Assembly (NCBI GenBank): GCA_910589665.1
Contig: CAJUTR010000006.1
Coordinates: 1 to 64,000 of the forward strand
DNA length: 64,000 nucleotides
Direction: 5' to 3'
From: an uncultured Eubacterium sp.
GTDB lineage: Bacteria > Bacillota > Clostridia > Lachnospirales > Lachnospiraceae
The notes beneath the pieces were generated by a model. It made no database searches. It was not told where the DNA came from and saw only the letters and a program-made list of their open reading frames with translations. Positions 44,064 through 53,386 of the stretch are shown here, in pieces. The number at the start of each line of letters is the position of its first letter. Position 1 is the first letter of the stretch. The position numbers and the translations under genes are program-made.

Positions 44064-44791
44064 TCTATATATGCCTCCCTAAACTGCTTTAGCATCCTTC
44101 CACCGATGGACACCACATCTTCTGTTCCTCTAAGATACACTTCCCTGTTCCTGAAATCAATGCTGTCGATATACTTTGGATTTACCGCCGTACCGTACGT
44201 AGGCATGAGGAACAAGGTATGCTTGATCTTACGTAAAAAAGTCTTTGCCGAAAGATTTGGTATGATAATCGTATCATCTACTGTATATATGTATAGAGTT
44301 CCCCTCCGGTTGGCAAAATAAATCACTTCGTCCACATACACCATATATCCGATCCCGTCGTGGCGGAGCGGGATGTACTCGCGCTGTTTATGCTTATTTT
44401 CAAAGGTAATGCCCTCGATCACCTCTGATATGCGCCTCTTTATAATTTCGCCGTCGCCGATTGGCTTTTCTATATAATCATAACAATGTACCCTTTTTAA
44501 CAACTGGGGCTCCAGTCCTGATAATACCGTAATAAAAATAATGGGCGTCAGTCTGTATTTCACATGCTCTCTCATCGAATCCGCAAAAACGATACCTGAA
44601 TTATCATTTTTCCTGTCCGGTTCCAGCACAATGTCAATCAGGAACAGGTCAATTTCCTTTTCCCATGCGCACATATAGGCATCCGCCCGTTTCCCAAAAT
44701 CACAAATCTCACCATCCGGAGTGCACGAGCGAACAATCTTCACCAATGCCTTCCGCGTCTTCTCATTATCTTCCAATATCAGCACTCTCAT
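44051..44791 (-). CDS. AgrA-like LytTR response regulator
   Basis: Protein of 246 residues with an N-terminal receiver domain (MRVLILEDNEKTRKALVKIV; acceptor Asp in LFLIDIVLEP, about residue 55) and a C-terminal LytTR DNA-binding domain (about residues 140-246, with VDEVIYFANRRGTLYIYT and FLMPTYGTAVNPKYIDSID). The start is two bases after the XRE stop. LytTR regulators bind paired direct repeats; the target sites cannot be named from this window. With the kinase it makes a two-component system facing agrBD. Confidence 0.88.
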   Translation of the reverse strand: MRVLILEDNEKTRKALVKIVRSCTPDGEICDFGKRADAYMCAWEKEIDLFLIDIVLEPDRKNDNSGIVFADSMREHVKYRLTPIIFITVLSGLEPQLLKRVHCYDYIEKPIGDGEIIKRRISEVIEGITFENKHKQREYIPLRHDGIGYMVYVDEVIYFANRRGTLYIYTVDDTIIIPNLSAKTFLRKIKHTLFLMPTYGTAVNPKYIDSIDFRNREVYLRGTEDVVSIGGRMLKQFREAYIEWCG

Positions 44792-44793
44792 CT

Positions 44794-45147
44794 TTACCGT
44801 TCCCCTAACCTTTTATCTTCCTTTGGAAATTCATCTGCCAGTGTTTTAAAGAGATTTAGTGCCTGAGGTTTTAGTTTTTCATTGATCGCGCGGTAATAGG
44901 CCAGCAAACGTACTTCGTCTTCCTTGATCTCGTCCGTTTGCATCTCGAAAAAATAATCCGAGGAGATTCCAAAATAATTAGAAAGATTGACCATATCTGT
45001 ATATGAAATCTGAGCCTCACCATTTTCATACCTGCTTATACTCTGCTGGTTCATATGGAGAACCTCGGCTAACTGGGATTGCGTCAGCTCCCTCCCCATC
45101 CTGAGTTCTTTCAATTTCTTCCCGATCGAAACATTATCAATTGGCAT
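44794..45147 (-). CDS. XRE-family regulator, first gene of the kinase operon
   Basis: Protein of 117 residues; the ATG at 45147 has GAGG nine bases before it. The helix-turn-helix is clear (about residues 6-65: LKELRMGRELTQSQLAEVLHMNQQSISRYENGEAQI), followed by a helical tail of about 50 residues. It starts the operon XRE-LytTR-GHKL kinase, so it is likely to regulate it. A perfect palindrome about 60 bases upstream is a candidate site. Confidence 0.83.
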   Translation of the reverse strand: MPIDNVSIGKKLKELRMGRELTQSQLAEVLHMNQQSISRYENGEAQISYTDMVNLSNYFGISSDYFFEMQTDEIKEDEVRLLAYYRAINEKLKPQALNLFKTLADEFPKEDKRLGER

Positions 45148-45205
45148 AAATGTACACCTCATAACCTTTTTCTTTCATTATAATGTTTCAATAGGGGGAT
45201 TTTAT

Positions 45206-45220
45206 ACACGGATACCGTGT
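45206..45220. promoter_or_regulatory. Palindrome upstream of the XRE-LytTR-kinase operon
   Basis: ACACGG-ATA-CCGTGT is a perfect 6-3-6 palindrome about 60 bases before the XRE start. A TATAAT-like -10 lies between it and the gene, so it is placed where an operator could act. Confidence 0.5.
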
Positions 45221-45286
45221 GTCCATACACATATTCCGTGTTTTATTTTGCCTGCTGATACATCGGCTCTGGGAATGTCCCGCAGT

Positions 45287-46360
45287 CTATTCTTCGTTTA
45301 ACCGGCTCAGACGGATTGCCTGGTCAGCTGCAATCAAGCTGTCTATCACCTCGTCCAGGTCACCGTCAATGATCGAATCCAGACGGTGCAGTGTCAGTTT
45401 GATCCGGTGGTCGGTCACCCGTCCCTGCGGATAGTTATAGGTTCGTATTTTTTCAGAGCGGTCACCCGTCCCGATCTGGCTCCTCCTCTTCTCGGCCTCC
45501 TCATCGTGTGCTTTTGCGCATTCTAGTTCATACAGCCTTGCGCGCAGTACTTTCAGCGCCTTGTCTTTATTTTTCAACTGTGATTTCTCATCCTGACAGG
45601 AAATCACGATACCCGTCGGCAGATGCGTCAGCCGCACGGCGGAGTCGGTCGTATTGACACACTGACCTCCATTACCAGAGGCCCGGAATACGTCAAACTT
45701 ACAGTCATTCATATCAATTTCCACTTCGACATCTTCCACTTCCGGCATGATCGCCACCGTAGCCGTAGAGGTGTGGATGCGTCCGCCGGACTCTGTCGCC
45801 GGAATCCTCTGCACGCGGTGGACGCCGCTCTCGTATTTCAATTTAGAATACGCGCCGGAGCCGTTGATCATAAATACGATTTCTTTAAAACCGCCGATCC
45901 CGTTTTCATTGGAATTCATCGTGTCGATCTTCCAGCGGTTCCTCTCCGCATATTTACAATACATGCGGTACAGATCGGCAGCAAACAGCGCCGCTTCATC
46001 GCCGCCAGCCCCGCCGCGGATCTCCACGATCACATTTTTATCGTCATTGGGATCCTTGGGTAAAAGAAGGATACGCAATTCCTGTTCGATCGTCTCGACG
46101 TTTGCCTTGCACTCGTTCAGCTCCTCTTTTGCGAGTTCGCGCATTTCCTCGTCATTTTCTTCATCCAGGATCGCCAGGCTGTCCTCGATCCCGTCTTTTG
46201 CCGCCTTATATTCCTTATATTTCTCGACGACTGGTTCCAGATCTGCCTGTTCCTTCATCAATCTCTGATAGCGGTTCTGATCGTTCAGTACATCCGGCTC
46301 ACTCAGTTCATTCAGCACCTCTTCGTACCGCAGCCGCGTATCTTCCAATTTGTCAAACAT
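45287..46360 (-). CDS. prfA: Peptide chain release factor 1
   Basis: Protein of 357 residues that ends translation at UAA and UAG. The GGQ catalytic loop is present ([21 protein letters not shown], about residues 223-243), with the [19 protein letters not shown] core. AAAGG precedes the ATG at 46360, which overlaps the end of prmC by eight bases. Its GGQ glutamine is methylated by that enzyme. Confidence 0.97.
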   Translation of the reverse strand: MFDKLEDTRLRYEEVLNELSEPDVLNDQNRYQRLMKEQADLEPVVEKYKEYKAAKDGIEDSLAILDEENDEEMRELAKEELNECKANVETIEQELRILLLPKDPNDDKNVIVEIRGGAGGDEAALFAADLYRMYCKYAERNRWKIDTMNSNENGIGGFKEIVFMINGSGAYSKLKYESGVHRVQRIPATESGGRIHTSTATVAIMPEVEDVEVEIDMNDCKFDVFRASGNGGQCVNTTDSAVRLTHLPTGIVISCQDEKSQLKNKDKALKVLRARLYELECAKAHDEEAEKRRSQIGTGDRSEKIRTYNYPQGRVTDHRIKLTLHRLDSIIDGDLDEVIDSLIAADQAIRLSRLNEE

Positions 46361-47234
46361 CACACTCAACCTTTCCTCGAACCATCACACCGAGAACAAC
46401 CCGGTCATTCCCGGCGAGATCCTTTCGAATTTCTATCTCTTCAAACCCGCGTCCGCGCATAAGAGCAGACACTTCCCCGCCCTGCTGATGACCAATTTCA
46501 AAACAGAGCGTTCCGTGGTCGGCCAGATAAAACGGAGCCTGACGGATGATCTCACGGTAAAAATCAAGTCCGTCCCTGCCGCCGTCGAGCGCCGCCACTG
46601 GCTCAAACCGGGCGACCTCCGGCATAAGTCCCGGAATGGTATCAGATTCTATATAAGGCGGATTTGACACGATCCAATCAAAAACACCTCGTATATTCTC
46701 AAATAAGTCACCACGCACTAGTTCGGTCGGCGTGTGGCAGCGGTAATGCTCCCCCTCACGAAACCGTTTGAGATTGCGCTTCGCTACGCAAAGAGCCTCT
46801 TCCGAAATATCCCCGAGCACCAGTTGGGACGGTCTTCCCCATACACCGATGCTCAGACCGATACAACCCGATCCCGTACAAAGGTCAAGAACCCTCTTTC
46901 CTCCGCACAACGGGTAAACGATCTCTACGAGCGTTTCCGTATCCTGTCTCGGGATCAGCACGTGCTCATCCACTTCAAAAGGAAGTCCCATAAATTCTGT
47001 ATATCCGGTAATATACTCCAGCGGCACGCGCTGGCTGCGCTTTTCAATGTATGCCTCAAACTTTTTTTTCGTATCGGCACACACCTCTTCCTCTTTTCGC
47101 AGAAAGTAGCGGCTCCTGTCCAGCTTTTCGTCGAAACAGGCTTGAAGAAGATACCACGCACACAACTGCGCCTCCGGCACATCCGAGAGGACGAGCCGGC
47201 CCTCTCCCCATTCCAGCAAACTCCTGAGCGTCAT
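46353..47234 (-). CDS. prmC: Release factor glutamine methyltransferase
   Basis: SAM-dependent enzyme of 293 residues that methylates the GGQ glutamine of release factors. It has an N-terminal helical domain (about residues 1-90), then [15 protein letters not shown] (SAM loop, about residue 120) and the catalytic [14 protein letters not shown] (NPPY, about residues 192-205). It overlaps the DUF1385 gene (ATGA-type) and prfA, so all three are translated together. Confidence 0.96.
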   Translation of the reverse strand: MTLRSLLEWGEGRLVLSDVPEAQLCAWYLLQACFDEKLDRSRYFLRKEEEVCADTKKKFEAYIEKRSQRVPLEYITGYTEFMGLPFEVDEHVLIPRQDTETLVEIVYPLCGGKRVLDLCTGSGCIGLSIGVWGRPSQLVLGDISEEALCVAKRNLKRFREGEHYRCHTPTELVRGDLFENIRGVFDWIVSNPPYIESDTIPGLMPEVARFEPVAALDGGRDGLDFYREIIRQAPFYLADHGTLCFEIGHQQGGEVSALMRGRGFEEIEIRKDLAGNDRVVLGVMVRGKVECDV

Positions 47235-48367
47235 TGTTCCTTCCCTTTATCTGGGACACCCGGGTCTTCAAAATAGCGATCGAGCGCCTGAAGGATCTCA
47301 TCGTCTTCCTCGTCCTCCAAATCGACCTCTACCACTTCAAATCCTTCCGGTTCCTCCGGCTGTTCTTCTGCGGATATTCCCTCTGCTGCCTGCATCGCAT
47401 CTTCAGCCGGTTCTTCCGCCGCCGCCTGCTCCGCAGCCGGGATCGGTTCCGCCGGTTCTGACATGTCTTCTCCTTCCAAAAACGCTTTCCAGTCAAAGAC
47501 CGCTTCCACCGACGCGATCGCTACTTGCAGCATATCGGCATCCGGCTCCTTTGTCGTCATTGCCTGAAGCCAGAGACCGGGTTTACTGAGGATGCCAACC
47601 ACCGGGTTATCACTCTTTCCGGCGATCATGATAAATTCATACGAAATCCCGGCGATCACCGGTATGAGCAAAATACGCAGGACCATACGAACCCACATAT
47701 TCGATACCGAAATAAACATAAACAGCAATATGCTCACGAACATGACAACGAGCATAAAACTGGTTCCGCATCTTTTGTGTACCGTCGTCTGCCTGGCGGC
47801 ATTTTCCACAGTCAGTTCATGCCCGTGTTCGATGCAGTTGATACATTTATGCTCCGCGCCGTGATACATAAAAACGCGCCGTATGTCTTCCATATAAGAA
47901 ATCGCTTTCACATAACCGACAAACAGAGCCACCCGGATCACCCCTTCGATCAGTCCGCGGACATGAACAGAGTGGACCTTGGAGGAAAGCAGTTCCGAAA
48001 CAAAAAAGGGCAGTAGTACAAAAAGGCCGATCGCCAGCATGACCCCTGCCATGACGGCTAGTCCCATGAGAAGATCTTCTTTTTTCCCCTTTTTTTCCTT
48101 GTTCGAAGAACGGTTCTCCTCTTCTTCCCAAAAACTAGAAGAGTAGTTCAGCGTCTTCATTCCCATAACGACAGACTCCGCAAACGAGACAACGCCACGG
48201 ATGACCGGAACCCCTAAAAAAGCGTATTTTTCTTTCAAACTTTTATACGTATCAATCTTCGTCTCGATCTCTCCGTCCGGTTTACGCACTGAAACAGCAT
48301 ATCTCCCGGCGCCCTTCATCATAACGCCCTCAATGACTGCCTGTCCGCCAATTCCCGAATACCTCAT
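47231..48367 (-). CDS. DUF1385 membrane protein
   Basis: Protein of 378 residues starting MRYSGIGGQAVIEGVMMKG, the conserved DUF1385 opening. Middle features are four or five membrane helices (about residues 95-250), the FMYHGAEHKCINCIEHG block and the TVHKRCGTSFML block. The C-terminal 75 residues are very acidic (Glu/Ala-rich) and probably disordered. Function is unknown; it is nearly always found between rpmE and prmC/prfA in Firmicutes, as here. Confidence 0.9.
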   Translation of the reverse strand: MRYSGIGGQAVIEGVMMKGAGRYAVSVRKPDGEIETKIDTYKSLKEKYAFLGVPVIRGVVSFAESVVMGMKTLNYSSSFWEEEENRSSNKEKKGKKEDLLMGLAVMAGVMLAIGLFVLLPFFVSELLSSKVHSVHVRGLIEGVIRVALFVGYVKAISYMEDIRRVFMYHGAEHKCINCIEHGHELTVENAARQTTVHKRCGTSFMLVVMFVSILLFMFISVSNMWVRMVLRILLIPVIAGISYEFIMIAGKSDNPVVGILSKPGLWLQAMTTKEPDADMLQVAIASVEAVFDWKAFLEGEDMSEPAEPIPAAEQAAAEEPAEDAMQAAEGISAEEQPEEPEGFEVVEVDLEDEEDDEILQALDRYFEDPGVPDKGKEQ

Positions 48368-48414
48368 AACCAACCTCGTTTCATTTTAGAACTATGATCG
48401 TCAATATGCAATAA

Positions 48415-48456
48415 CTCCGCAGTTCTCTTCTAACATACATACCGAGACCTGCGGAG
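48415..48456 (-). terminator. Possible terminator after rpmE
   Basis: On the minus strand CTCCGCAG and CTGCGGAG form an 8-bp stem with a long loop, followed by a weak TTATTG. It lies between rpmE and the DUF1385 gene. Confidence 0.55.
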
Positions 48457-48497
48457 CCATTATACATTCGTCATTTGCTTATGAAAGCCGAACAGAC

Positions 48498-48698
48498 CTA
48501 TTTTAAGCCATATCTGCGGTTAAACTTATCAATCGCACCGCGGGCTGCCATAGACTTCTGCTGTCCCGTATAGAACGGATGGCATTTGGAACATACTTCC
48601 ACATGGATATCCTCTTTCGTCGAGCCTGTCACAAATTCATTTCCGCAGTTGCAGACAACCTTCGCCTGATAGTACTCAGGATGGATTCCCTCTCTCAT
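48498..48698 (-). CDS. rpmE: 50S ribosomal protein L31
   Basis: Ribosomal protein of 66 residues. Four Cys (CNC at residues 16-18 and CSKC at about 36-39) mark the zinc-binding L31 type, replaced under zinc limitation in some bacteria. The conserved HPFYTGQQK and [14 protein letters not shown]-terminus is present. It sits downstream of rho with its own promoter. Confidence 0.97.
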   Translation of the reverse strand: MREGIHPEYYQAKVVCNCGNEFVTGSTKEDIHVEVCSKCHPFYTGQQKSMAARGAIDKFNRRYGLK

Positions 48699-48748
48699 GT
48701 ATTTTCACCTCTCTAAACTATTTTCATTCTCTTAAAAACGGCTTTTTC

Positions 48749-48777
48749 ATTGTACCATGCTTTTTTAAAAAATGCAA
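48749..48777 (-). promoter_or_regulatory. Promoter of rpmE
   Basis: On the minus strand TTGCAT (48772-48777) and TACAAT (48749-48754) are 17 bases apart, about 50 bases before rpmE and right after rho. Confidence 0.8.
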
Positions 48778-48783
48778 GTACTT

Positions 48784-50547
48784 TTAATGAAGCTTTATTT
48801 TTTTTATTGTTTCCACGAATTCTTTATTATTTTTCGTCCTTCGGAACAGATTGATGATCTGCTCCAGATTTCCTTCCGTATTCGAGTTCCCGCCGAGTGC
48901 TTTTCGCATGACAAAGACAGCTTCCAGCTCATCCCGGCTCAGAAGCAGGTCCTCCCGCCTCGTGCTGGATTTCTGTATATCAATGGCTGGAAATACTCGT
49001 TTTTCCGACAGATGCCTGTCGAGGACAATTTCCATGTTTCCCGTCCCTTTAAATTCCTCGAACACCACGTCGTCCATGCGGCTTCCCGTATCCACGAGCG
49101 CCGTCGCGAGGATCGTAAGGCTGCCGCCCTCCCGCATATTACGCGCCGCACCGAAAAACCGTTTCGGCATATGGAGCGCTGCCGGATCCAGACCTCCGGA
49201 AAGCGTCCGGCCGCTCGGCGTCACAGTCAGGTTATACGCCCTTGCCAGTCTGGTAATACTGTCCAGCAGGACGACCACGTCGTCCCCCCCCTCGACAAGG
49301 CGCTTGGCGCGCTCGATCACCATTTCAGAAACCCTCCTGTGGTTTTCCGGAAGTTCATCAAACGTCGAGTAAATAACGTCCACGCGCTCTCCCTCGATGG
49401 ATTCCTTGATGTCTGTCACCTCTTCGGGACGCTCATCGATCAGGAGGATCAATAGGTGCATCTTCGGATAATTTTTCGTAATGGCGCTGGCAACCTGCTT
49501 CATCAGCGTCGTCTTTCCCGTTTTCGGCTGGGACACGATCATACCGCGCTGTCCTTTCCCAATCGGGGAAATGAGATCAAGCATTCTCATTGACACACCA
49601 GCATTTGGAGTTTCAAGATGGATCCTCTCGTTTGGAAAAATAGGGGTGAGATCTTCAAATTTATTTCGATGGGCCAAATAGGTGATCCCTCGCTCATTGA
49701 CCCGTTTCATGTAAAGAAGGGCGCTAAATTTCTCATTCTGTGTCTTGACACGCAGGTTTCCCTCGATGATATCTCCTGTCCGCAGGCCAAAGCGCCGGAG
49801 AAACGCCGGTGAAACGTAAACGTCATTTTCGCCTGGCAGGAAATTATCACAGCGGATAAACCCATATCCTTCGGACATCACTTCCAAAATACCTTTTTTC
49901 GTAATGCCGCTGTCCAGTTCTTTCATCTCGGTCGGATGTACGTCGGTCACATGCCTGTCTTTCGCAATCGTGATCAATCCCGCTTTTTCTACCTCCTCTA
50001 ACGGCCGGTATATCAGCGGTTCTGCCACGATATTCTGTCTTGTCTCATACCGCTGCTCGTTCCTTGTGTCCTGACGGTTTTCATATCTACCGCTCCCGCT
50101 CGAATGCGGCCGGTACGACTGCGGTTCTGCCGCGGTATTCTGTCTTGTCTCATATCGCTGCTCGTTCCTTGTGTCCTGGCGGTTTTCATATCTTCCGCCC
50201 CCTCCCGACTGCGGCCGCGCACGAAACCTGTCATCGTGATTAGGTACATACGTATATGTCTGTTTGCTGTGATCCTCATTTTTTACTTTCGGTTTCATAC
50301 CCGACGACCTGTCTGCGTTTGTACCTCCGGCCGCGCGGACCGGCCGTTCTGCCTTTGACTCCGTCCTTGGCTTTCCGGCCTGTTTCGTCTCTTTTTTTAC
50401 TCCATCGGAATCCGCCTGCGCTCCCTCGCCAATCTTTTTTTCGATTTCCCGCAAAAGTTCCGCCTTCCGCAAACCAGATATGCCGGACATTCCTTTCTCC
50501 TTCGCCAATTCTCGAAGTTCCTTTAAAGACATGTTTTGTAAATTCAT
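48784..50547 (-). CDS. rho: Transcription termination factor Rho, with inserted Arg-rich disordered region
   Basis: Hexameric RNA helicase of 587 residues that ends transcription. The N-terminal SAP-like Rho_N (about residues 1-40) is followed by a low-complexity basic insert (about residues 45-190), then the RNA-binding cold-shock-like domain (LEVMSEGYGFIRCDNFLPGENDVYV) and the ATPase core (Walker A GQRGMIVSQPKTGKTT; LLIDERPEEVTD; the Q-loop and R-loop regions). The insert contains two 35-codon repeats. Such inserts are described in other Rho proteins and may add RNA binding or phase separation; that is inferred here. Confidence 0.96.
   Translation of the reverse strand: MNLQNMSLKELRELAKEKGMSGISGLRKAELLREIEKKIGEGAQADSDGVKKETKQAGKPRTESKAERPVRAAGGTNADRSSGMKPKVKNEDHSKQTYTYVPNHDDRFRARPQSGGGGRYENRQDTRNEQRYETRQNTAAEPQSYRPHSSGSGRYENRQDTRNEQRYETRQNIVAEPLIYRPLEEVEKAGLITIAKDRHVTDVHPTEMKELDSGITKKGILEVMSEGYGFIRCDNFLPGENDVYVSPAFLRRFGLRTGDIIEGNLRVKTQNEKFSALLYMKRVNERGITYLAHRNKFEDLTPIFPNERIHLETPNAGVSMRMLDLISPIGKGQRGMIVSQPKTGKTTLMKQVASAITKNYPKMHLLILLIDERPEEVTDIKESIEGERVDVIYSTFDELPENHRRVSEMVIERAKRLVEGGDDVVVLLDSITRLARAYNLTVTPSGRTLSGGLDPAALHMPKRFFGAARNMREGGSLTILATALVDTGSRMDDVVFEEFKGTGNMEIVLDRHLSEKRVFPAIDIQKSSTRREDLLLSRDELEAVFVMRKALGGNSNTEGNLEQIINLFRRTKNNKEFVETIKKIKLH
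49999..50193 (-). repeat. Tandem 105-bp repeat inside rho
   Basis: Residues 119-153 and 154 to about 183 of Rho are near-identical: RYENRQDTRNEQRYETRQN, then AEP and YRP. The DNA period is 105 bases; the second copy is slightly shorter and has a few substitutions. Confidence 0.88.
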
Positions 50548-50565
50548 TCCATTTTCCTTTCTCTC

Positions 50566-51792
50566 CTAAAATGATATTCCATTTTTTTTCATAAGATTTC
50601 TCGCACTCTCCAAAGAATCTACCCCTGTCGCATTTTTGATCGGCGCAAACTCTTTGTCCCGTTCCACCTCAAAGGACAGGCAGTTATCCATCAAATGTAT
50701 CATATCAAGCACAAGCGTTTCAAATTTATAACCATTTGGCTGTTCTGGTTTTACATATTCACCATTCTCATTTATATAGGGAATCTTTCGCTCCACCACA
50801 TGGAGCGGGAGATTTTGTTCCACTATTTGTACAAGTGTATCCACCTGGAACAGGTAATTCAGGATCACACCGAAATTGTAAAGGAGCTTTCCTTCCCCAT
50901 CGCGTGAATGAATGATCTCGTCCGTCATTTCATAATATTCTACGATCGACGGCTTGCCATCCTCCAAACACAGCACGCCAACTCTCTCATTCGGGTCTGC
51001 CTTTGCTACGACCTTCGCCCCGCATACGCACTTATTTTCCAGTACAGCTCCTACAAATACCGGGTCGGCGATCTTTTGAAGAACGTTGTCCACCGCAAAG
51101 ACATTCAGCCACTCGACGCCAAATTTCCTCACCTCATCCAAAAGTCCCGCTTTTACGAGGGAGACAAACCATCCGCCATTTCCGTTCGGAGAAGTGGACA
51201 CCTTATCCTTATCCTCCATATAGAATTTCCCCTCATAGCTGACAGAGGGAGCCATCTGCTGGACAAAAAAGAATACATACCGCGGATCATATCCAAAATA
51301 ATTTTTTTCCTTAAAAAATGTCACCGTATCTTCGTTATTTTTTTCACTTGTCATAATAAACAGAGGGATCCATGCTCCGGTCTTCTCCACGACCTCCATC
51401 AGATTTCCGACCAGCCTTTCAAACAAAAAGAGTTCTTTGTCCACTCCGATATTCAGCATTCCTTTCGGGCCGTCCAGTCCCAATCTCGTCCCCTGGCCCC
51501 CAGCCAGTAGAACAGCGCCCACCTTACACTTCTTTATCGCCTGTATACCCGACGTTTCATAAGACTCGCGCTTTTTATCGATCTCATCCAGCGTGATCGC
51601 TCCCAGAGGGGCGAGCACTCCTCTCTCTGCCTCTTTCACCCCGTGCTCTACCATTTTGGGCAGCTCCATATCCAAATGTTCGATCTGACGCAGCAGATTC
51701 TCTCTTTGTTCCTCGTTCAACTCCTCATAATACCGTAGCAAATGTTCCTGCCCTGCTCCCGAAAGTTTCGCTTTTGCCTGTTCAAATGTCAT
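50566..51792 (-). CDS. UDP-sugar pyrophosphorylase (UDPGP type 1)
   Basis: Nucleotidyltransferase of 408 residues that makes UDP-GlcNAc or a similar UDP-sugar from UTP and sugar 1-phosphate. It starts MTFEQAKAKLSGAG with GAGGG before it. The UTP loop LLAGGQGTRLGLDGPKGML (about residues 95-113) and a FETLVLDMIHL C-terminal segment fit the eukaryote-like UAP/AGX family. The exact sugar cannot be read. It lies 19 bases before rho on the same strand. Confidence 0.88.
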   Translation of the reverse strand: MTFEQAKAKLSGAGQEHLLRYYEELNEEQRENLLRQIEHLDMELPKMVEHGVKEAERGVLAPLGAITLDEIDKKRESYETSGIQAIKKCKVGAVLLAGGQGTRLGLDGPKGMLNIGVDKELFLFERLVGNLMEVVEKTGAWIPLFIMTSEKNNEDTVTFFKEKNYFGYDPRYVFFFVQQMAPSVSYEGKFYMEDKDKVSTSPNGNGGWFVSLVKAGLLDEVRKFGVEWLNVFAVDNVLQKIADPVFVGAVLENKCVCGAKVVAKADPNERVGVLCLEDGKPSIVEYYEMTDEIIHSRDGEGKLLYNFGVILNYLFQVDTLVQIVEQNLPLHVVERKIPYINENGEYVKPEQPNGYKFETLVLDMIHLMDNCLSFEVERDKEFAPIKNATGVDSLESARNLMKKNGISF

Positions 51793-51936
51793 GTTTTCCC
51801 TCTTTTCCGCGCAGAACATATATGTAAAGTCCTATTCTGCCGCTTCTTTCTTTCCATTTTATGAACGGTTCGTTCTGCATATATTATCTATTTTAACATT
51901 TTACGGAAAAAGCACAAGTCTTTTTTCCGTTTCCTC

Positions 51937-52458
51937 TCATTTCAGCAATGATGTTACAACTGTAGAATACAATTCACTGCTGCTACTGCGCCAGTTATTG
52001 CATATTTTGACCGCATCCTCTTCGGTAGGTACCGCGATGTCAACCTGGAACAACACTTCATTTTTTTCATACAACAGGCAGGAAGCCACATAATCACCGT
52101 TGCTGCGGCGTGTATAGTCGCTCACGATCGCCGTGCGGTCGATGATCTGATAATTTTTTTCTCGAAGATACTGGTCGATTTCCGCCCGTATTTCATGGGA
52201 CAGGTTCGTATAAAACAATTCCAGCGTTTCCCGCCCCGCTTCGGTAATCGTATAGTATGAGGTATTATATGTCTGTGAACAGGCAACCAGTTCGGCGTCG
52301 AGCAGCTCGGCAAACGCATTCTGCACGTTAAAATAATTGGTGTAACCGTGTTCGATCACATAGTCCGCTACAAAACCGAGCGTGAGCGGCGACGTGATGC
52401 GGTTCAATGTATATAACACAATAAGTTTATAAATGGTAATGGCTTCTTTCATGGACAT
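51937..52458 (-). CDS. DUF4364 family protein
   Basis: Protein of 173 residues starting MSMKEAITIYKLIVLYTLNRI, with AAAGGAA before the ATG. It has a winged-helix-like N-terminal half (about residues 1-80, with YTITEAGRETLELF) and a C-terminal beta domain containing YQIIDRTAIVSDYTRRSNGDYVASC. Members of this family, common in Clostridia, are presumed transcriptional regulators. Its start overlaps the end of the radical SAM gene by 32 bases. Confidence 0.8.
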   Translation of the reverse strand: MSMKEAITIYKLIVLYTLNRITSPLTLGFVADYVIEHGYTNYFNVQNAFAELLDAELVACSQTYNTSYYTITEAGRETLELFYTNLSHEIRAEIDQYLREKNYQIIDRTAIVSDYTRRSNGDYVASCLLYEKNEVLFQVDIAVPTEEDAVKICNNWRSSSSELYSTVVTSLLK

Positions 52459-53386
52459 AGCGGTTCCTTTCTTTCCCCTGCCACACATTTTTAAGTTTCA
52501 TCTGCCTGTGGATCCCATTCAGCACTTCCCGCTTCCGGCAGCTCCACATGGGCGCGACCAAAAGATAGCCCGGCCCGTCTCCCGTGAGCCGGTGGATCAC
52601 CACTTGTTGCGGTAAAATAGAAAGAGCGGCAGCGATCGTTTCGATATAGTCTTCCATCGTCAGCACCTCAAACTCACCGTTCTGATACATTGACGCCAGA
52701 TCGGTATCTCTTAACACATGGAGAAGCTGCAGCTTGATTCCGTCACTCCCGGAATTTCCCACATAATATACCGTTTCCAAAAAATCATTCCGCGTCTCAT
52801 GCGGGAGTCCGGCGATCACATGTGTAACGACCTCTATCCCCCGCTCTTTCAGTCTTTCCACTGCTGTGTCATACACCTCGAGCGGATATCCGCGGCGAAT
52901 CAAAGCGGCCGTCCTCTCATGTATCGTCTGCAAGCCGAGTTCAACCATCACCGGTTTGATGCGGCTGCATTCGGACAAAAGATCCAGTACCTCATCGGGC
53001 AGACAGTCCGGCCTTGTCGCGATCGACAGCATCGCTACGTTCGGATGCCGGATGGCTTCCTCGTACAACGGCCGGAGAACATGCACGGGAGCATATGTAT
53101 TTGTAAAAGATTGGAAATAAGCGATAAATTGATCTCCCACCTGTTTGCGGGCAGAAATACCCACGATACCGCGGTCTATTTGTTCCGTTACAGAATCTGC
53201 CGGAGGAGCTGCAAAATCGCCGGAACCATTGCCGCTGCAAAAGATACACCCGCCCCATCCGACCGTGCCGTCCCGGTTTGGACAGGTCATGCCTCCGGCA
53301 AGCGCGATCTTATAAACTTTTTCCCCGAATCGTTTCTTCATCTCAAAATCCAGGGAATGATAGGGCTTATCTCCCCACCTATTCAC
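52427..53386 (-). CDS. YhcC-like radical SAM protein (TIGR01212)
   Basis: Protein of 319 residues opening GDKPYHSLDFEMKKRFG, as in the TIGR01212 family. The Fe-S cluster Cys are in CPNRDGTVGWGGCIFC (about residues 35-50), with a longer spacing than the canonical CxxxCxxC. The EIVTHVIAGLPHE-like segment is about residue 175. It is probably an RNA- or protein-modifying enzyme; the substrate is not known. It overlaps malic enzyme by eight bases at its start. Confidence 0.88.
   Translation of the reverse strand: MNRWGDKPYHSLDFEMKKRFGEKVYKIALAGGMTCPNRDGTVGWGGCIFCSGNGSGDFAAPPADSVTEQIDRGIVGISARKQVGDQFIAYFQSFTNTYAPVHVLRPLYEEAIRHPNVAMLSIATRPDCLPDEVLDLLSECSRIKPVMVELGLQTIHERTAALIRRGYPLEVYDTAVERLKERGIEVVTHVIAGLPHETRNDFLETVYYVGNSGSDGIKLQLLHVLRDTDLASMYQNGEFEVLTMEDYIETIAAALSILPQQVVIHRLTGDGPGYLLVAPMWSCRKREVLNGIHRQMKLKNVWQGKERNRYVHERSHYHL

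Noticed and set aside
45221..45257. Plus-strand hairpin with T-tract between the XRE and prfA genes
   Set aside because: It would terminate plus-strand transcription, but no plus-strand gene precedes it; only the nearby palindrome is retained.
46734..47276. 180-codon plus-strand frame opposite prmC
   Set aside because: Antisense to a clear methyltransferase; composition is typical of reverse-strand translation.
49999..50193. Regular repeats that could look like a CRISPR array
   Set aside because: There are only two copies, both inside the rho reading frame and coding for similar peptides; there are no spacers or cas genes.
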